A stretch of 64,000 bases of DNA from Phytophthora colocasiae (GCA_018806915.1 JAGKQI010000020.1:744001-808000); one strand, 5' to 3'; shown: positions 44,273-54,775, counted from the first letter of the stretch. A program made the numbers and translations. The notes: generated from the letters alone by a model not told the origin.

Positions 44273-45800
44273 TCAACTGAACACCTTGAGTAGATCAGCT
44301 TCACCCTCATGACGGCGCGTCCACTTGCCGGTAGCAGGATCCAGACTGAAATCAGCAGATCGGAAGTCGTACGGGAAGTTTAGGCGCAGATAAGCAGCGT
44401 CTTCGTACATTTCATGTATGTTTTCGTCGACGACAGTACCTGAAAAAGCTCCAACCTCACTGAATATAAACCATTTCACATCATTAGTACAAGTCGCATC
44501 AGTGAGCAATGCGTGGAAACTTACGTGAAGTAGTGCTTTTGTAGACCACTGAGTGAGTACAGTTTCCTGGCTGGACCGTTGATCTTACGGACCGTCTCGT
44601 AAAAGTCTTCATACATCACCTCCTTCGATGGTAGCACTACTGACCCGTTATACACTCGAGCAACCCACTTGGACTGTAGTTCAAAGCAGAGGAACGGCAA
44701 GTTGGAGAACGGTAGACCGATGAATGCAGCAGTGGGGTCCTTAATGGAGAACAAGTGTTTGTACACTGGAGCCACAGCAGTTCCAGCCGTAGTAGCGCTA
44801 CCCAAATCCTTCGCTACGTCATCGTTCACAGTGCTGGAGATCACTGTGTTGGGGAACAGCAATTCGGACGGGAAGAAGTCATTCACCGTGTACAAGTAAC
44901 CCGTGCAGTGAAGAATCTCATCTGGTGCTGGAATCGAAGATCCATCTGTGAACACAACTGTGCCGTCCTCATCGATGTATTCAATCGTAGGCTTGATAAT
45001 TCGCGTGTCCTTCTTGTCCACAGCACTCGGGTCGTAGTCGAGAGCAGCAACGTAAACTTCCTTCGCTCCACTTGCCGCCAGTTCCAGAGAAATGTCCTGG
45101 CCCGAAGGTCCACGCCCAATAACGAGAACGCGCTTGTTCTGGTAAGACCCTGGTGTTCGGTAGGAGCGTGCATGCAAGACAACACCCGGAAAGTTTTCGA
45201 TGCCCTTGATTGGAGCTTCCCAAGCCTTGTTAAAGTGGCCATTCGCCACCACCAAGCGGTCAAACTCCTCGTCGTACGAGCCCTTGTCATCCGATTCGAC
45301 AGTGATTTTCCACTGGTCCTCAATCTTCGACACAGACGTCACTTTGGTATCTGTGCGGACAAATTCCTCGACACCAAAGTGCTTGGCATAGTTCTGAAGA
45401 TATTCCAGTACATCAGAGTGTGAAGGATAGCTTGGAATTCCCGCTTGGAATGGGAAGTCCTTGAGCTGCATAATTGACGTGGGCAGATTCGTGTGGAGCG
45501 ACTACATGTATAAAGCAGCAATAAGCATTGCGACCACAATGGAACTGCATGAAGCACTACGAACCTTGTAGAGCACGGAGGAGGGGGCGTCTGCAGAGTC
45601 GTCGTACTTCCAGATGCCTCCTAAATGCGAACTCTTCTCGAACACAACAACATCGTGACCCACTTCTCTTAGGCTCTTGGCAGCACATCGTGAGACGGGG
45701 GCTACAACCAAGTAGCAACCAAGTTTAACAACGTACTAATGCCAGCAGCTCCACCGCCAATGATCCCTACGCGAACGCTCTGAATCGACTTTTGCGCCAT
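44273..45800 (-). CDS. FMO: Flavin-containing monooxygenase, copy 2
   Basis: Paralogue of the gene at 39585-41087. Exons are 45737-45800, 45565-45701, 44525-45501 and 44273-44459, giving 454 residues. Motifs are VGIIGGGAAGI (FAD), FPGVVLHARSY (FMO signature) and VLVIGRGPSGQDISLEL (NADPH). It has one extra intron near the 5' end and one near the 3' end compared with copy 1, and it lacks copy 1's intron just before VLVIGRG. The last acceptor was chosen as CAG at 44460-44462, since it alone keeps the frame into the region aligned with copy 1. It is convergent with START/FYVE copy 2. Confidence 0.9.
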
Positions 45801-46254
45801 TGTTTCGAATTGAAAATGAGCTCTCGCTGCACTTGCGGATCGATTCCACTGAGGAGCTAGGTCAGACACGCCCACTCATCCCCATCCTGCACGATTAAGC
45901 TGCAAAGACAAGGGTGGACCAAAAGGCACACGCAATGCGTGAAGCATCAGGTCTTCCGATTCCCCATCGTCCCTGCACAGAAGCTCGTGACACGGAGGCA
46001 AGATCACCGCAAAGGCGATGGCGTGTTTGGCCAATGGTCTCAATTACCGCAGAGGTGTCACCATCATGCACAAGCTATGCACTTTCGATCTCCAGTCTTC
46101 ATTTTGGCCGTGGGCGAAGGCGATCACGGCTTCCCCATTGCCGCTAAAAGTATCGACAACCAATGCAATGCAGAGGTATTCATAGTGATGAACGTTGGTT
46201 TCGTTGATCCGCAATAAGTTTGTGAAAGAGCTTCGGTCACCTCCGGTCAGCTTT
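45801..46254. other. Intergenic spacer, no gene seen
   Basis: 454 bp between FMO copy 2 and the first membrane-protein gene. The frame of the latter is open upstream of its ATG for 60 bp without another ATG. No repeat was recognised. Confidence 0.5.
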
Positions 46255-47991
46255 ATGGTCCACAAGATGAAGAAAGTTCGCAGCTTGGATAGCAGCCTGG
46301 TGATCGGAGGGCCGCAGCTCAGTGCCCGCAGTGGAGTTCCGATCTCTGCCCGACGACTGTTGTTTTTGGTGTGGGTGAGCATCGGTGTGACTCCTTTGGT
46401 GCTCCAGGCGAGGAGCTACATTCGATTCGTGACCCCACACAAGATTTCCAGGGGTGTTTTGCCTCCAGACAATTGTGAACACGAGAACGTGGATCTACTG
46501 AAGCACTGTCCGGTTGAAGGGTTATTTATCGCTGGAATCTGGTGGAATGTTGTTCCTGCCCATTACTACCTGGCTGACAATGGCCTTCTCTGTCATTTCA
46601 CTGTTCCGCAGTACAATATTCATGGCAATTATTATCTTGGAAACAATACAACTAAAGCATCTATCACAACACCGCCAAGCTGTGAAAACGAGAGTTTCCC
46701 ATTTTCTCATTATTTTTACCATGGAAGTATCGGATATTTTGCATTTTACGAAGAAGCCAAAGGGACCTACTGTAAAAACGATCGAACTGCTTACGTTTTA
46801 GTCGAAGGATTGGGGACGTATGATAGCAATGGACCAGCACTGGTTTATGATCAAGGCAGCACCGAATATCGTGACTCTTACTGGTACGGCATCAGTGGAT
46901 CAGTGTGGATAGCTTATCGTTGCTTGATGTTACGAAGAAGCTATATATCCTGCAAACGATATGGTAAAAGATGTGATCGGATGTGCGAAAGGCTTCAACT
47001 AAATGACGCTGTAGTGTACGTTCAAGAAAGCATGAGGTTATCTGCTTACGATGCAAGAAATTACCACAGATTGGCATTATTGTATTTACTAGTGGAAGGC
47101 CTCATGGGTGATCTCTTCTTGCTTATAGCACAGGAAGGGTTTATTGGGCGGTTGCAGTACATATCACTGGGCTACAATTTGTCTGGGGTGATGTCAATGT
47201 TGTTCGAAATGATTGAAACTATGCATTGGATGAAGGAGTGGGTACGATGTTTGATCAAGAGACTACTATTTAACCATGAGACGATGCTTCTTGGTGAATG
47301 CATTTGTGCCGCTGCAATGCAACATTACTTGACAGCTTTGAATCGCTCGAAAGGATTTAAGCATTCCGATTCGGCTTCAAGATTAGTCTCACCTTACGTA
47401 TGGAGTTTGGTTGGACATGGAGTTATCGTTTTGGGCTGTGTGTTAGTCCTCGTCACGGTACGATCGCTTGGAGCGATCATTTACATGCGGATAAAATATG
47501 GTTGTTTAGCCGTGTTAATTACGCCGTGCTCTGTGGACGCGACTCTGGGAATCCGCGGAAAGTTGGTCGTGTTGGGCGGGTATACGTACGAAAACGGCAA
47601 ACTGTACTACAAACTTGCTACGTTAAAAGCCTTCGGGATGATGAGGATGGTTGATGAAACTGGGAATGAGTTTTTAGTGCTCCATAAACTCTATTGGATT
47701 GCAATCCCTAGGCGTGATTTGTTTGTGATTGGGGCAGTGAACGGGAGAAAAGTGCAACCAAGTTCTGAAAGACTCTGCTCTGGAGTTGTAAGCTCGTTTA
47801 CTCAAGTTTTGGGTGGGGTTGTTGGAAATACTGGAAGTAGCCGGTGGATCCATGATAATAAAGTCGCTCTTGCACCAGCTACCATCAAGGTGAACTGCCC
47901 AAAGACCCCGTCTACTCTACGAGTGAGTAGTCCTCGAGCTCCACAATCGGCAAAAGGATCTCGTCCAGATATCTTGGAATCATTTCGTTGA
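46255..47991 (+). CDS. Oomycete membrane protein family, copy 1
   Basis: Intronless, 578 residues from the first in-frame ATG. Family unknown to me. An N-terminal membrane segment (LLFLVWVSIGVTPLVLQA) is followed by a conserved ectodomain-like region (FVTPHKIS, then NVVPAHYY, CHFTVPQYNIHGNYYLGN and HYFYHGSIGYF) with several cysteines and N-glycosylation sites (NNTT, ENES). Further hydrophobic segments come later (LALLYLLVEGLMGDLFLL and VWSLVGHGVIVLGCVLVL). The C-terminal third has VDATLGIRGKLVVLGGYTYE. Two further copies lie downstream, one intact and one split by a retrotransposon. Cell-surface location is inferred from the signal-like start and glycosylation sites. Confidence 0.75.
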   Translation: MVHKMKKVRSLDSSLVIGGPQLSARSGVPISARRLLFLVWVSIGVTPLVLQARSYIRFVTPHKISRGVLPPDNCEHENVDLLKHCPVEGLFIAGIWWNVVPAHYYLADNGLLCHFTVPQYNIHGNYYLGNNTTKASITTPPSCENESFPFSHYFYHGSIGYFAFYEEAKGTYCKNDRTAYVLVEGLGTYDSNGPALVYDQGSTEYRDSYWYGISGSVWIAYRCLMLRRSYISCKRYGKRCDRMCERLQLNDAVVYVQESMRLSAYDARNYHRLALLYLLVEGLMGDLFLLIAQEGFIGRLQYISLGYNLSGVMSMLFEMIETMHWMKEWVRCLIKRLLFNHETMLLGECICAAAMQHYLTALNRSKGFKHSDSASRLVSPYVWSLVGHGVIVLGCVLVLVTVRSLGAIIYMRIKYGCLAVLITPCSVDATLGIRGKLVVLGGYTYENGKLYYKLATLKAFGMMRMVDETGNEFLVLHKLYWIAIPRRDLFVIGAVNGRKVQPSSERLCSGVVSSFTQVLGGVVGNTGSSRWIHDNKVALAPATIKVNCPKTPSTLRVSSPRAPQSAKGSRPDILESFR

Positions 47992-48206
47992 AGACTCTGG
48001 AAATTTTGAAACAAAGTACATTTCTGTGATAAAATGTATTTACTACGATGCAGCAGTAAATGCGTATTGGTACTAACGATCATTTTCATAGAACCTGCAT
48101 GATTAATGTGGTCATGTAACAGGAGTTTCTTCGCTGTTTATAGCATTCACGCGTACTGTACCACATCTACTTCGCCGATCATAGAGTAATTTTACGGGTG
48201 GTAGCG

Positions 48207-49937
48207 ATGAAGTCGAGTCAAAACATGCCAACGATGACCAAGATGAAGGTGAGTACTATTGCAAGGCATGAGTCCGGCCCAGGTCTGCGAGCGACAGCGG
48301 TAGTGCAAAATGCGCAAATTTCTTCGAAGAAAATACTGCTATTCGTTTGGCTCGTGATGGGAGTGCTACCAATGAGCCTGCAGCTTCGAAGTTATGCGAA
48401 GTTCGTGACTCCACACAAGATCACTGCTCGCTTAGTGGACCCGGACGGTGAAATTAAGAGGACAACAAATATCTGGGAGTTTTGTCCTGTGAAAGAATGG
48501 TACGCGGCTGGGGTGTATTGGAATCTAATGCCAACTCACTACTTTCACCTTGAAGATGGCTCGTTGTGCCACTACGTGATCCCCCAATACAACGTACACG
48601 GTAATTACTTCGTGGGTAACGAGACTACGGACCCGTTCCCGACAAGTCCGTCAGATTGTGCCGGAGATAGCTACCCATTCCAACATTACTTTTACCACGG
48701 AAGTATCGGATATTATTCTCTCTACGGAGAAGTGAAAGGAACTAATTGTCACAAGTACTGTGTTGCCTACGTTTTGGTAGGAGGCCTCGGGACTTTTGAT
48801 ATTAATGGGCCACTACTCGCAAAAGATGGAGGAGGAATTGGCTATCGTAGATCGTATTGGTGCGCAACTGCAGGAGCAATATGGATTACTGTCCGGTGTT
48901 GGATCTTGAGGCGAAGTTTCGTGTCCTGTACCCGATTTGCGAAGACTAGTGACCGGACAAGTAAACGAATGGGACTTCAGGATGCTATGGTGTTCGTTCA
49001 AGAAAGTATGAGGCTATCAGCACACGGAGCAACAAATCTTCAGCGCATTGGACTGGCATATTTGTTGGTGGAAGGGCTAATGAGTGATCTGTTCCTGCTT
49101 ACAACTCAAGAAGGGATGATGGGTCGTATTCAATGCATATCATTGGGGTACAACTTGGCGGGGATCATGTCGATGCTTTTTGAAATGGTTGAAACGATGC
49201 ACTGGCTTAGCGAGAGGAATCGCTGCTTCTTCAGACGCGTATTATTCAATCACGAGACGGTTTTAGTTGGCGAACTTTTCTGTTCAGCGGCCATGCAGTA
49301 TCTCGTTTCTGGTTTAAACCGATCAAGCCTCAAGGAATGGCGGCCTGAAGCCGAAGCAGTTTCCTACTACATCATGAGCTTAGCTGGACATGGCATCATC
49401 GTCATCGTTTGTGTTCTTGTTATCATCATATCCAGGGTAATTGGCGCAGTTGGCTTTGTGCGCTTGAAGTTCGGTTCAACGGCGCCATTGACGGCTCCAT
49501 GTTGCGTCGATACCGTCTTGGGTGTTCGTAGCAAACTAATTGTGTTGGGTGGTTATGTCTGGGAGAATGGGAAGTTGTACTACAAGTTAAACACATTAAG
49601 AGCTTTTGGACTGCTAAAAGTTGTTGAAGATGACGGAAAACAGTATCTCGCTCTACACCGGCTCCGTTGGTTTGCAGTACCGCGAGAAGATTTAGTAGTG
49701 ATTGGAGTTCTATTCGGATCAACTGTTGTACCTTGTGATGAACGTCCAAGTGATGGTCTTACCTCCTTCTTCAATCGCATGCTTGGTGGTAATGTAAGCT
49801 ATCAGCGGATCTCAGGTAAAATGATCCATTCTACATGGATAGCCGTTTTACATATTTCTCTTCTTCTTCGTAGGAAATCTGATGTGTTTACTACTGTGGT
49901 TGTTTTAGTTGTCCCTCACACATCTTGGGCTGAATAA
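48207..49937 (+). CDS. Oomycete membrane protein family, copy 2
   Basis: Intronless, 576 residues from ATG 48207; a GTG lies 9 bp upstream. It has the same layout as copy 1: an N-terminal membrane segment (ILLFVWLVMGVLPMSLQL), FVTPHKI, the block VIPQYNVHGNYFVGN, HYFYHGSIGYYSLY, and paired membrane segments around SLAGHGIIVIVCVLVIIIS. Protein identity to copy 1 is roughly half by eye. Its stop codon lies 36 bp before the left end of the SET-carrying transposon. The extreme C-terminus (after about residue 530) differs from copy 1 and may have been reshaped. Confidence 0.75.
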   Translation: MKSSQNMPTMTKMKVSTIARHESGPGLRATAVVQNAQISSKKILLFVWLVMGVLPMSLQLRSYAKFVTPHKITARLVDPDGEIKRTTNIWEFCPVKEWYAAGVYWNLMPTHYFHLEDGSLCHYVIPQYNVHGNYFVGNETTDPFPTSPSDCAGDSYPFQHYFYHGSIGYYSLYGEVKGTNCHKYCVAYVLVGGLGTFDINGPLLAKDGGGIGYRRSYWCATAGAIWITVRCWILRRSFVSCTRFAKTSDRTSKRMGLQDAMVFVQESMRLSAHGATNLQRIGLAYLLVEGLMSDLFLLTTQEGMMGRIQCISLGYNLAGIMSMLFEMVETMHWLSERNRCFFRRVLFNHETVLVGELFCSAAMQYLVSGLNRSSLKEWRPEAEAVSYYIMSLAGHGIIVIVCVLVIIISRVIGAVGFVRLKFGSTAPLTAPCCVDTVLGVRSKLIVLGGYVWENGKLYYKLNTLRAFGLLKVVEDDGKQYLALHRLRWFAVPREDLVVIGVLFGSTVVPCDERPSDGLTSFFNRMLGGNVSYQRISGKMIHSTWIAVLHISLLLRRKSDVFTTVVVLVVPHTSWAE

Positions 49938-49972
49938 CACTTTGCAGAATACTTTATATTTAATTAAATAAT

Positions 49973-50018
49973 GGACGCCTTCCATATATAGCTTATCCGC
50001 CCGACATATCTGCAGCAG
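49973..50018 (+). repeat. Left terminal inverted repeat of the SET-carrying transposon
   Basis: 46 bp, starting GGACGCCTTCC and ending CTGCAGCAG. It matches the reverse complement of 54776-54821 at 45 of 46 positions. It is preceded by AAT, the probable target duplication. Confidence 0.9.
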
Positions 50019-50222
50019 CTAAGTTAGACTTAGAAAAGATATATGCCGGCTTATCTCTCGGAGGTGCCACCGTAAATGCTGTAGATCTTCATCTCATGTC
50101 CCGCTAATTCTGTCCTACTTCAATAGTAAAGCTCTAATTAAAAAAGTGTACCCGACACTTTACCAAGGACACAGAACCCGCTCTCTCTTGAATATCGCTC
50201 ACTTCGAAATTTGCAGTTGCTA

Positions 50223-51517
50223 ATGGAGATGCAGACCGAGGAAATGGACACTCTGCTGGTGCTAGGCGCAGCATTCGCTCAGCAGGACACGAGGCTGAGC
50301 GAGGTCAGGAGGGGGGTGTTCGACGCCCTGCTCGCAGATGAATGGAGGATCGCGATGCGGAGCCGTCACTACTTGACAAACCAGTGCCTGGATCCGCCAA
50401 GCGAAGGCGCTTGGATGATCATGTACACGCGCGGCAATGACGTCAACTTTTTGAATGCAACAAGTTTGACGAGGTGAGTACCCACTACTATGATATGAGA
50501 AGCTAATAAACAATGCTAACGAACGTTGTATACCTGCAGAGCAACTTTCAACCAACTTCTTCAAAGGTTTAGCCAATTCTACACGATCCCAAGTCATTCA
50601 GCACGCGGCCGACCGCCCAAGCTTCGATACCACCACCAGGTTCTGGGCTTGGTCTTGAGTTTTTACGTCGGGTCTATGGAGCAGAGTACACTGTCTTTTG
50701 TGTTTGGCTTGCCGCCCAGTACGCTGTCGAGGACGCTGCGGAGAGCTGAGGAATCCCTGGCCAAGGCTTTGTCGGGCTACCCACCGGCGCGGATTTCGTG
50801 GCCATCTCCTGACCACCAAGTCAAATTGGCAAAGCTTGTAGAAACTCGCGAGCCTCTACTGAAGTACACGTTCGGGTTCATCGACGGGAAGAACTTTCGG
50901 GTAAGTAACCTACCGAGTTAAGTGTGTGTCTACCTCATCGAGAGCTAACCGATGTATCTAATGCATCCTAGGTGAAGTAACCGTCGAACAGTGACCTGCA
51001 AAACGCGATGTACAACGGGTGGTTGCACACCGTGTTCGTCACCGGGACAATATGCTTTGCTGCCGACGGCTGTATAATATGGTGCAAGCACAATTGTCCC
51101 GGGTCATGGAACGACTCTGATACTTCGCTCGGATTCAGAAACAAGCTTCTCGATCCGGAGTACTGTCCTGACGCCCGCATGAATGTGGTTTCCGACTCTG
51201 CGTTCCCGTGTGGGTCGGCGATAACTGGTCGCATTCTAACTCCACTCAAGGATGGAGATCTAGAGCGGCTACGTCCGTCGCTGCGGAGTTCTGCTCGGAC
51301 AATACATAACGCCATCACTTCGATAAGACAAGCGGCGGAGTGGGGAATGGGCAGTGTCCAAAAGACTTACAGCCGCCTGAATCTCCCCCTGCCGTACGAT
51401 CCTGAGCTTCGAGGTTTGCGAATTAATAACATTTTCCGCTTGGCGAACTACAGGGTTCGCACGGTCGGTATCTCCCAGATCCGCACCACTTTCTCTGGAG
51501 ATATGGAAGACCACTGA
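50223..51517 (+). pseudogene. PIF/Harbinger DDE transposase with one in-frame stop
   Basis: Three exons are read: 50223-50473, 50540-50900 and 50972-51517. The N-terminal half has the HTH-like segment FGLPPSTLSRTLRRAEESLAK. The catalytic core has FIDGKNF (first Asp), then CPGSWNDSD, VVSDSAFP (second Asp) and the helix ITSIRQAAEWGMGSVQKTY (third acidic residue, Glu). This is the DDE_Tnp_4 pattern of HARBI1-like nucleases. A TAA at 50978-50980, two codons into exon 3, interrupts the frame between FRVK and PSNSDLQNAMYNGW, and no alternative acceptor avoids it. The rest of the frame is open, so inactivation looks recent. A changed single base is the simplest explanation. Confidence 0.8.
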
Positions 51518-51645
51518 AGCGACTGAAATGATAAAGGTTTGTACATTTTCGAGGTTAATGTGTCGGTAAAAAATAATAACGACGCTACTGTGTGCATGAA
51601 GAACCTCGGTTTGGCTGTTAAGCCCAGTCGCTGATCTGCTCTGTT

Positions 51646-52955
51646 TCAGTCCTTCTTCGTAAGCGCACTGATCAACATGATCATCTCCTGCATGCGAGCC
51701 CGAGCCTCATCTCGGTCACGGTGGGCACGGTCTTCCATTTCCTGCTTCTCGAAACGGCGGTGCTCTTCAGATTCAGCCTTTTCGGCAGTGCGGCGAGCTT
51801 CAAGGGCTGTCAGTTCATCTCGACGACGTTTTTCCTCCTCCTCCCGGCGAATTTCGGCTTTGCGTTCGTTCTCCTCACGTAGAAGAAGAATGGCGTCAAA
51901 GAAACTGCCCCGAGCGTTGTTCGTCGAGTTTTCAAGTCCTTCCAATTTGGCTTTTAAAGCGTTGGTCGCCTTGTTGGCTCTGATACGCTTGACTTTGGCG
52001 AAGCTGGCTTCTTGGATGTCCTGGTCATCGTCACCTCTGGCGCGCTTGGCGACCACCGAGTCGCGGAAGGCAGCTAGATTGGTCCCACCGAGACGGTTCG
52101 AGTTAGTGTTTAGCTCTGGGTATCTCTCAGCTTCGATATCGTCGCGATCCCGAGAGGCTCGGGCTCACCACGCAGCGGCAGTAAACCCGCTGACCCTGGA
52201 CGACGAGTCAGGGGCATCGGTCGGGGAGTGTGCGCGATGCCGTCGATTTCTTCCGTTGTCAAAGGCGACTCGAGTAGACTCTGGGATCTGCCTCCATGTC
52301 CGTCATCGACAGACATCTGGATGGTGTTCGGCTCGCTGCGAAGAGAGGTGGCGGTGGCATCGCTGCGAAGAGAGGTGGCGGTGGCATCGCTGCGAAGCGA
52401 GCTAGCCGTCGAGCTGCCTCGACTTGATACCGAACTGTTCGTGACGGTAGCTGCCTGGAGAATAATTGGATCATCGGCTTCGTAAAAGGTTTGGTCCGGA
52501 TCGGCTTCGAACCCGAAGTCTGGTTCTGGGCAGCGCTGGTTAACATCCGCTTCGTCGTCGAGCTCGATGACATTTGCCTTGTCATCGATTGCTTGCTTTG
52601 CCTCTTTGGCTTTGCGAATGTGCGGCGGCATGTCGGCCACACCGGTGGGTTTCCGAGTGCTGTACAGCACCTTAAACTTGCGACGAAGACTCTCAAAATC
52701 TCTCTCAGGAGCCCCACGTGGTCGATTGGCATTGAACATTGTTGCGACCCGCTCCCACTCGTCCTTGCCCAAAGGTAGCGTGTGGAGGACGGCGTCAAGA
52801 AGACGGTCGATGTCGGCCGCGGTGTAGTTAGTGGTGCCAGTGTTTCCGGACCATTGAGTCGAAGTTGATGAGCTTGGGAAGGGGAAGCTGCTTGCTGGAA
52901 AGCAAATTGAAAAGTGAAAACTGCCAGCCCGCGTTTCCTTTGCAAAGCCTGCCAA
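51646..52955 (-). CDS. Myb/SANT-like transposon DNA-binding protein
   Basis: Exon 2 is 51646-52115; exon 1 starts at 52169 and runs to about 52930 (its start is unresolved). The intron 52116-52168 has a GTGAGC donor and CCCAG acceptor and restores the frame; without it the gene would look frameshifted. The Myb/SANT part is YTAADIDRLLDAVLHTLPLG, KDEWERVATMFNANRP and RDFESLRRKFKVLY followed by TRKPTG. The C-terminal exon encodes a long charged coiled coil (RREEEEKRRRDELTALEARR). Myb-like partners of this kind bind transposon ends and recruit the Harbinger transposase to DNA. No ATG precedes the Myb part in its frame, so a small upstream exon is likely. It is transcribed toward the transposase. 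Confidence 0.75.
52333..52397. repeat. 27-bp in-frame tandem repeat within the Myb-like gene
   Basis: A 27-base unit starting TCGCTGCGAAGAGAGG occurs at 52333-52359 and 52360-52386, then a partial copy follows. On the minus strand it encodes repeated ATATSLRSD units, 9 residues each, so expansion keeps the frame. Confidence 0.85.
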
Positions 52956-53333
52956 GGAGAGCAGTCCCGTGATTCACCGCCGATCTTGAAAAGATGCGGG
53001 AGAACTTCAACATGGCTTGGCGCGAAACCTGCGCGCGCAAATGCCATCTAGCACAAGGACGGATACCTTCGTGCGCGGAGCACCACTCAATCTTCGCGCC
53101 AAAAGTTCAAAGAGCACGTACTACAACCTCCAGCAGGATCTTTGCAGCTATAAACTTCGTACTCCTCCTCCTCCTCGATGTCGTGTAGCGCGTGTCAGTC
53201 GCTAACAGGTTGATTTGAAGGCCCTACAGTAGATAACGAACAGCAACTTCAACAAATGTGTACTACTTATCCTCATTTAGAATCTCACTCGTCTGTATAC
53301 ATGGACATTCTGTTCTCGCTGCAGGTAGCTCTC
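52956..53333. other. Transposon interior between the Myb-like and SET genes
   Basis: About 380 bp between two genes on the minus strand. It probably holds the 5' end and promoter of the Myb-like gene and the 3' end of the SET gene. No other feature was recognised. Confidence 0.45.
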
Positions 53334-54454
53334 CTACGGGTCTTCTTCATCTTGGTAGTCTTGGTGACGGCAACCATCAAGTCCACAGCGACACACGAAC
53401 CACAGATCGTCGCCGTAGTCGACAGAAACCTCTTCACCGCGCTTGATAAAGCGTGTACTTGCCACAACGACAGTTGTACAACGGCCGTTGCCGACTTCCA
53501 AGAACTTGGCCACCGGGCGACACGAGTGATTTACGAACCGCATCAAGCCGCCCATTTTTTCTGCGTTGATTGCAGCTCGAACTGGATACCCCATTCGCTC
53601 TGGTCGCTGTTGAAGAACAAGCCGATAGCCGTGGTTGCGAGGGCGTTTAGCGCGAGAGAGGCTGACATGCTCGATCTCTCCGAGATACTGCCCCAACACT
53701 TCGCCTGGCTCAATATCTTCGGCGGCGACTACTCCAAGGGATCCAGTACGCAGATTCTTCGCCAGATACACCTTTGTTGACTCGTTCAACCCGTTTCCAC
53801 ACAGCCCTTCGTACGGACAACAGTTCACGGTGCAGTACACATGCATCAACGAGTTCCTGCACGAGTCTACGCGACAAGGGGACGAGCAATCGCACCACCC
53901 AAAGTGGGGCACCGCAGGGAAGGCGGTTGCCAACGGTTGAACTGTGCGCGGAGGTGCGCCACACTCCACGGCCACCTCGCTGGTACGAAGACGTCGTCGC
54001 TCCTAGTCGTATGCAACAATTCTTGAATTATCCCTGACGGCGGCCGCATTGCACCGTCCGGACGAATAGCTTGCCTCAGTGGGTGGCGACGACGTGTATA
54101 GGGCTCTACAGCTTTACGACGATCCTCACCGCGACGATTCTTCATTTTCTTCGCTCGTGGGTGCTTGAGAGACCGAGGTGGCGTTAGGAGCACGGGAGAT
54201 GACGTTGTCGGACTTCTACGTGGACGTGGCCCCGGTGATGGTCTTGTTTGTGGGGGAGGCGTGTCTGGTCGGGGCTTATTCCACGGCTTGGACTTGTGTG
54301 GTTCCGATTCGGACCATGGCGGGGTCTGCGTCTCGGCATCACTGCAGATTTCACATTCAGTCGTCGGGATATTGGGCTGCGTGTTGTCGTCGCTGGATGT
54401 ATCAACGATACAGCGCGACTTCCAGTGACTGGAGGAGTGCACAAGACGCACCAT
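53334..54454 (-). CDS. AWS-SET-postSET protein, probable histone lysine methyltransferase, inside a transposon
   Basis: Two exons, 54130-54454 and 53334-53941, joined by a 188-bp intron with a GTGAGG donor and CACAG acceptor, give 310 residues in one frame. Exon 1 (start ATG 54454) is Pro/Arg-rich and ends in a basic patch (AKKMKNRR). Exon 2 has an AWS-like cysteine cluster (CDCSSPCRVDSC, CTVNCCPYEGLCGN), then the SET domain: GSLGVVAAEDIEPGEVLGQY, MRFVNHSCRPVAKF (the NHSC cofactor/active-site motif) and GEEVSVDYGDD. It closes with a post-SET CRCGLDGC. AWS plus SET plus post-SET is the layout of SETD2/ASH1-class enzymes, which methylate H3K36. The key motifs are intact. The gene lies fully inside the terminal inverted repeats of the element. 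Confidence 0.82.
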
Positions 54455-54775
54455 AATCCTTGCGCGGATATAACACTCTAGTTAGTAGCTATTTCCATTT
54501 TAGCATCGAAAAGAAAACAACGGAAAGGTACACACATGCACTTACCTTCGCGTTTAGAGGCAGATTTCAAACTGAATGAAAGTCAAGGCTGTCGGAAGAT
54601 ATATGTCCTCAGCAGAGTGAAGGCTGCATATTAGGAGTGATGATCATCATAGACTATACAAACATCAAGTACACCAGCTAAGATGGCTACACAGCATAGT
54701 TCTAGGGTTAGGTGATTCTATCGAGACGATATCTACGACTCCGTAAGATGTATGCCAACATAGGCCCCGACATAT
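54455..54775. other. Right arm of the SET-carrying transposon, no gene seen
   Basis: 321 bp upstream of the SET gene, up to the right terminal repeat. It should contain the SET promoter. A palindrome of the form CCCGACATATCTGC/GCAGATAAGTCGGG spans 54765-54794 and overlaps the terminal repeat. Confidence 0.5.

Noticed and set aside
45914..46217. Two overlapping plus-strand frames between FMO copy 2 and membrane protein copy 1
   Set aside because: Neither shows a domain or recognisable composition; probably spacer.
51677..52405. A 242-codon plus-strand open frame
   Set aside because: It is the antisense of the coiled-coil and repeat part of the Myb-like gene. Its Ser/Arg bias mirrors the Glu/Arg codons on the other strand.
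53256..53780. A plus-strand open frame of 174 codons with a hydrophobic start
   Set aside because: It is antisense to the SET domain, where the minus strand shows clear conserved motifs.
53867..54128. Continuation of the SET gene's first frame to a stop at 53867
   Set aside because: It has low-complexity content and no motif. The GTGAGG...CACAG intron takes the frame into the SET domain instead.
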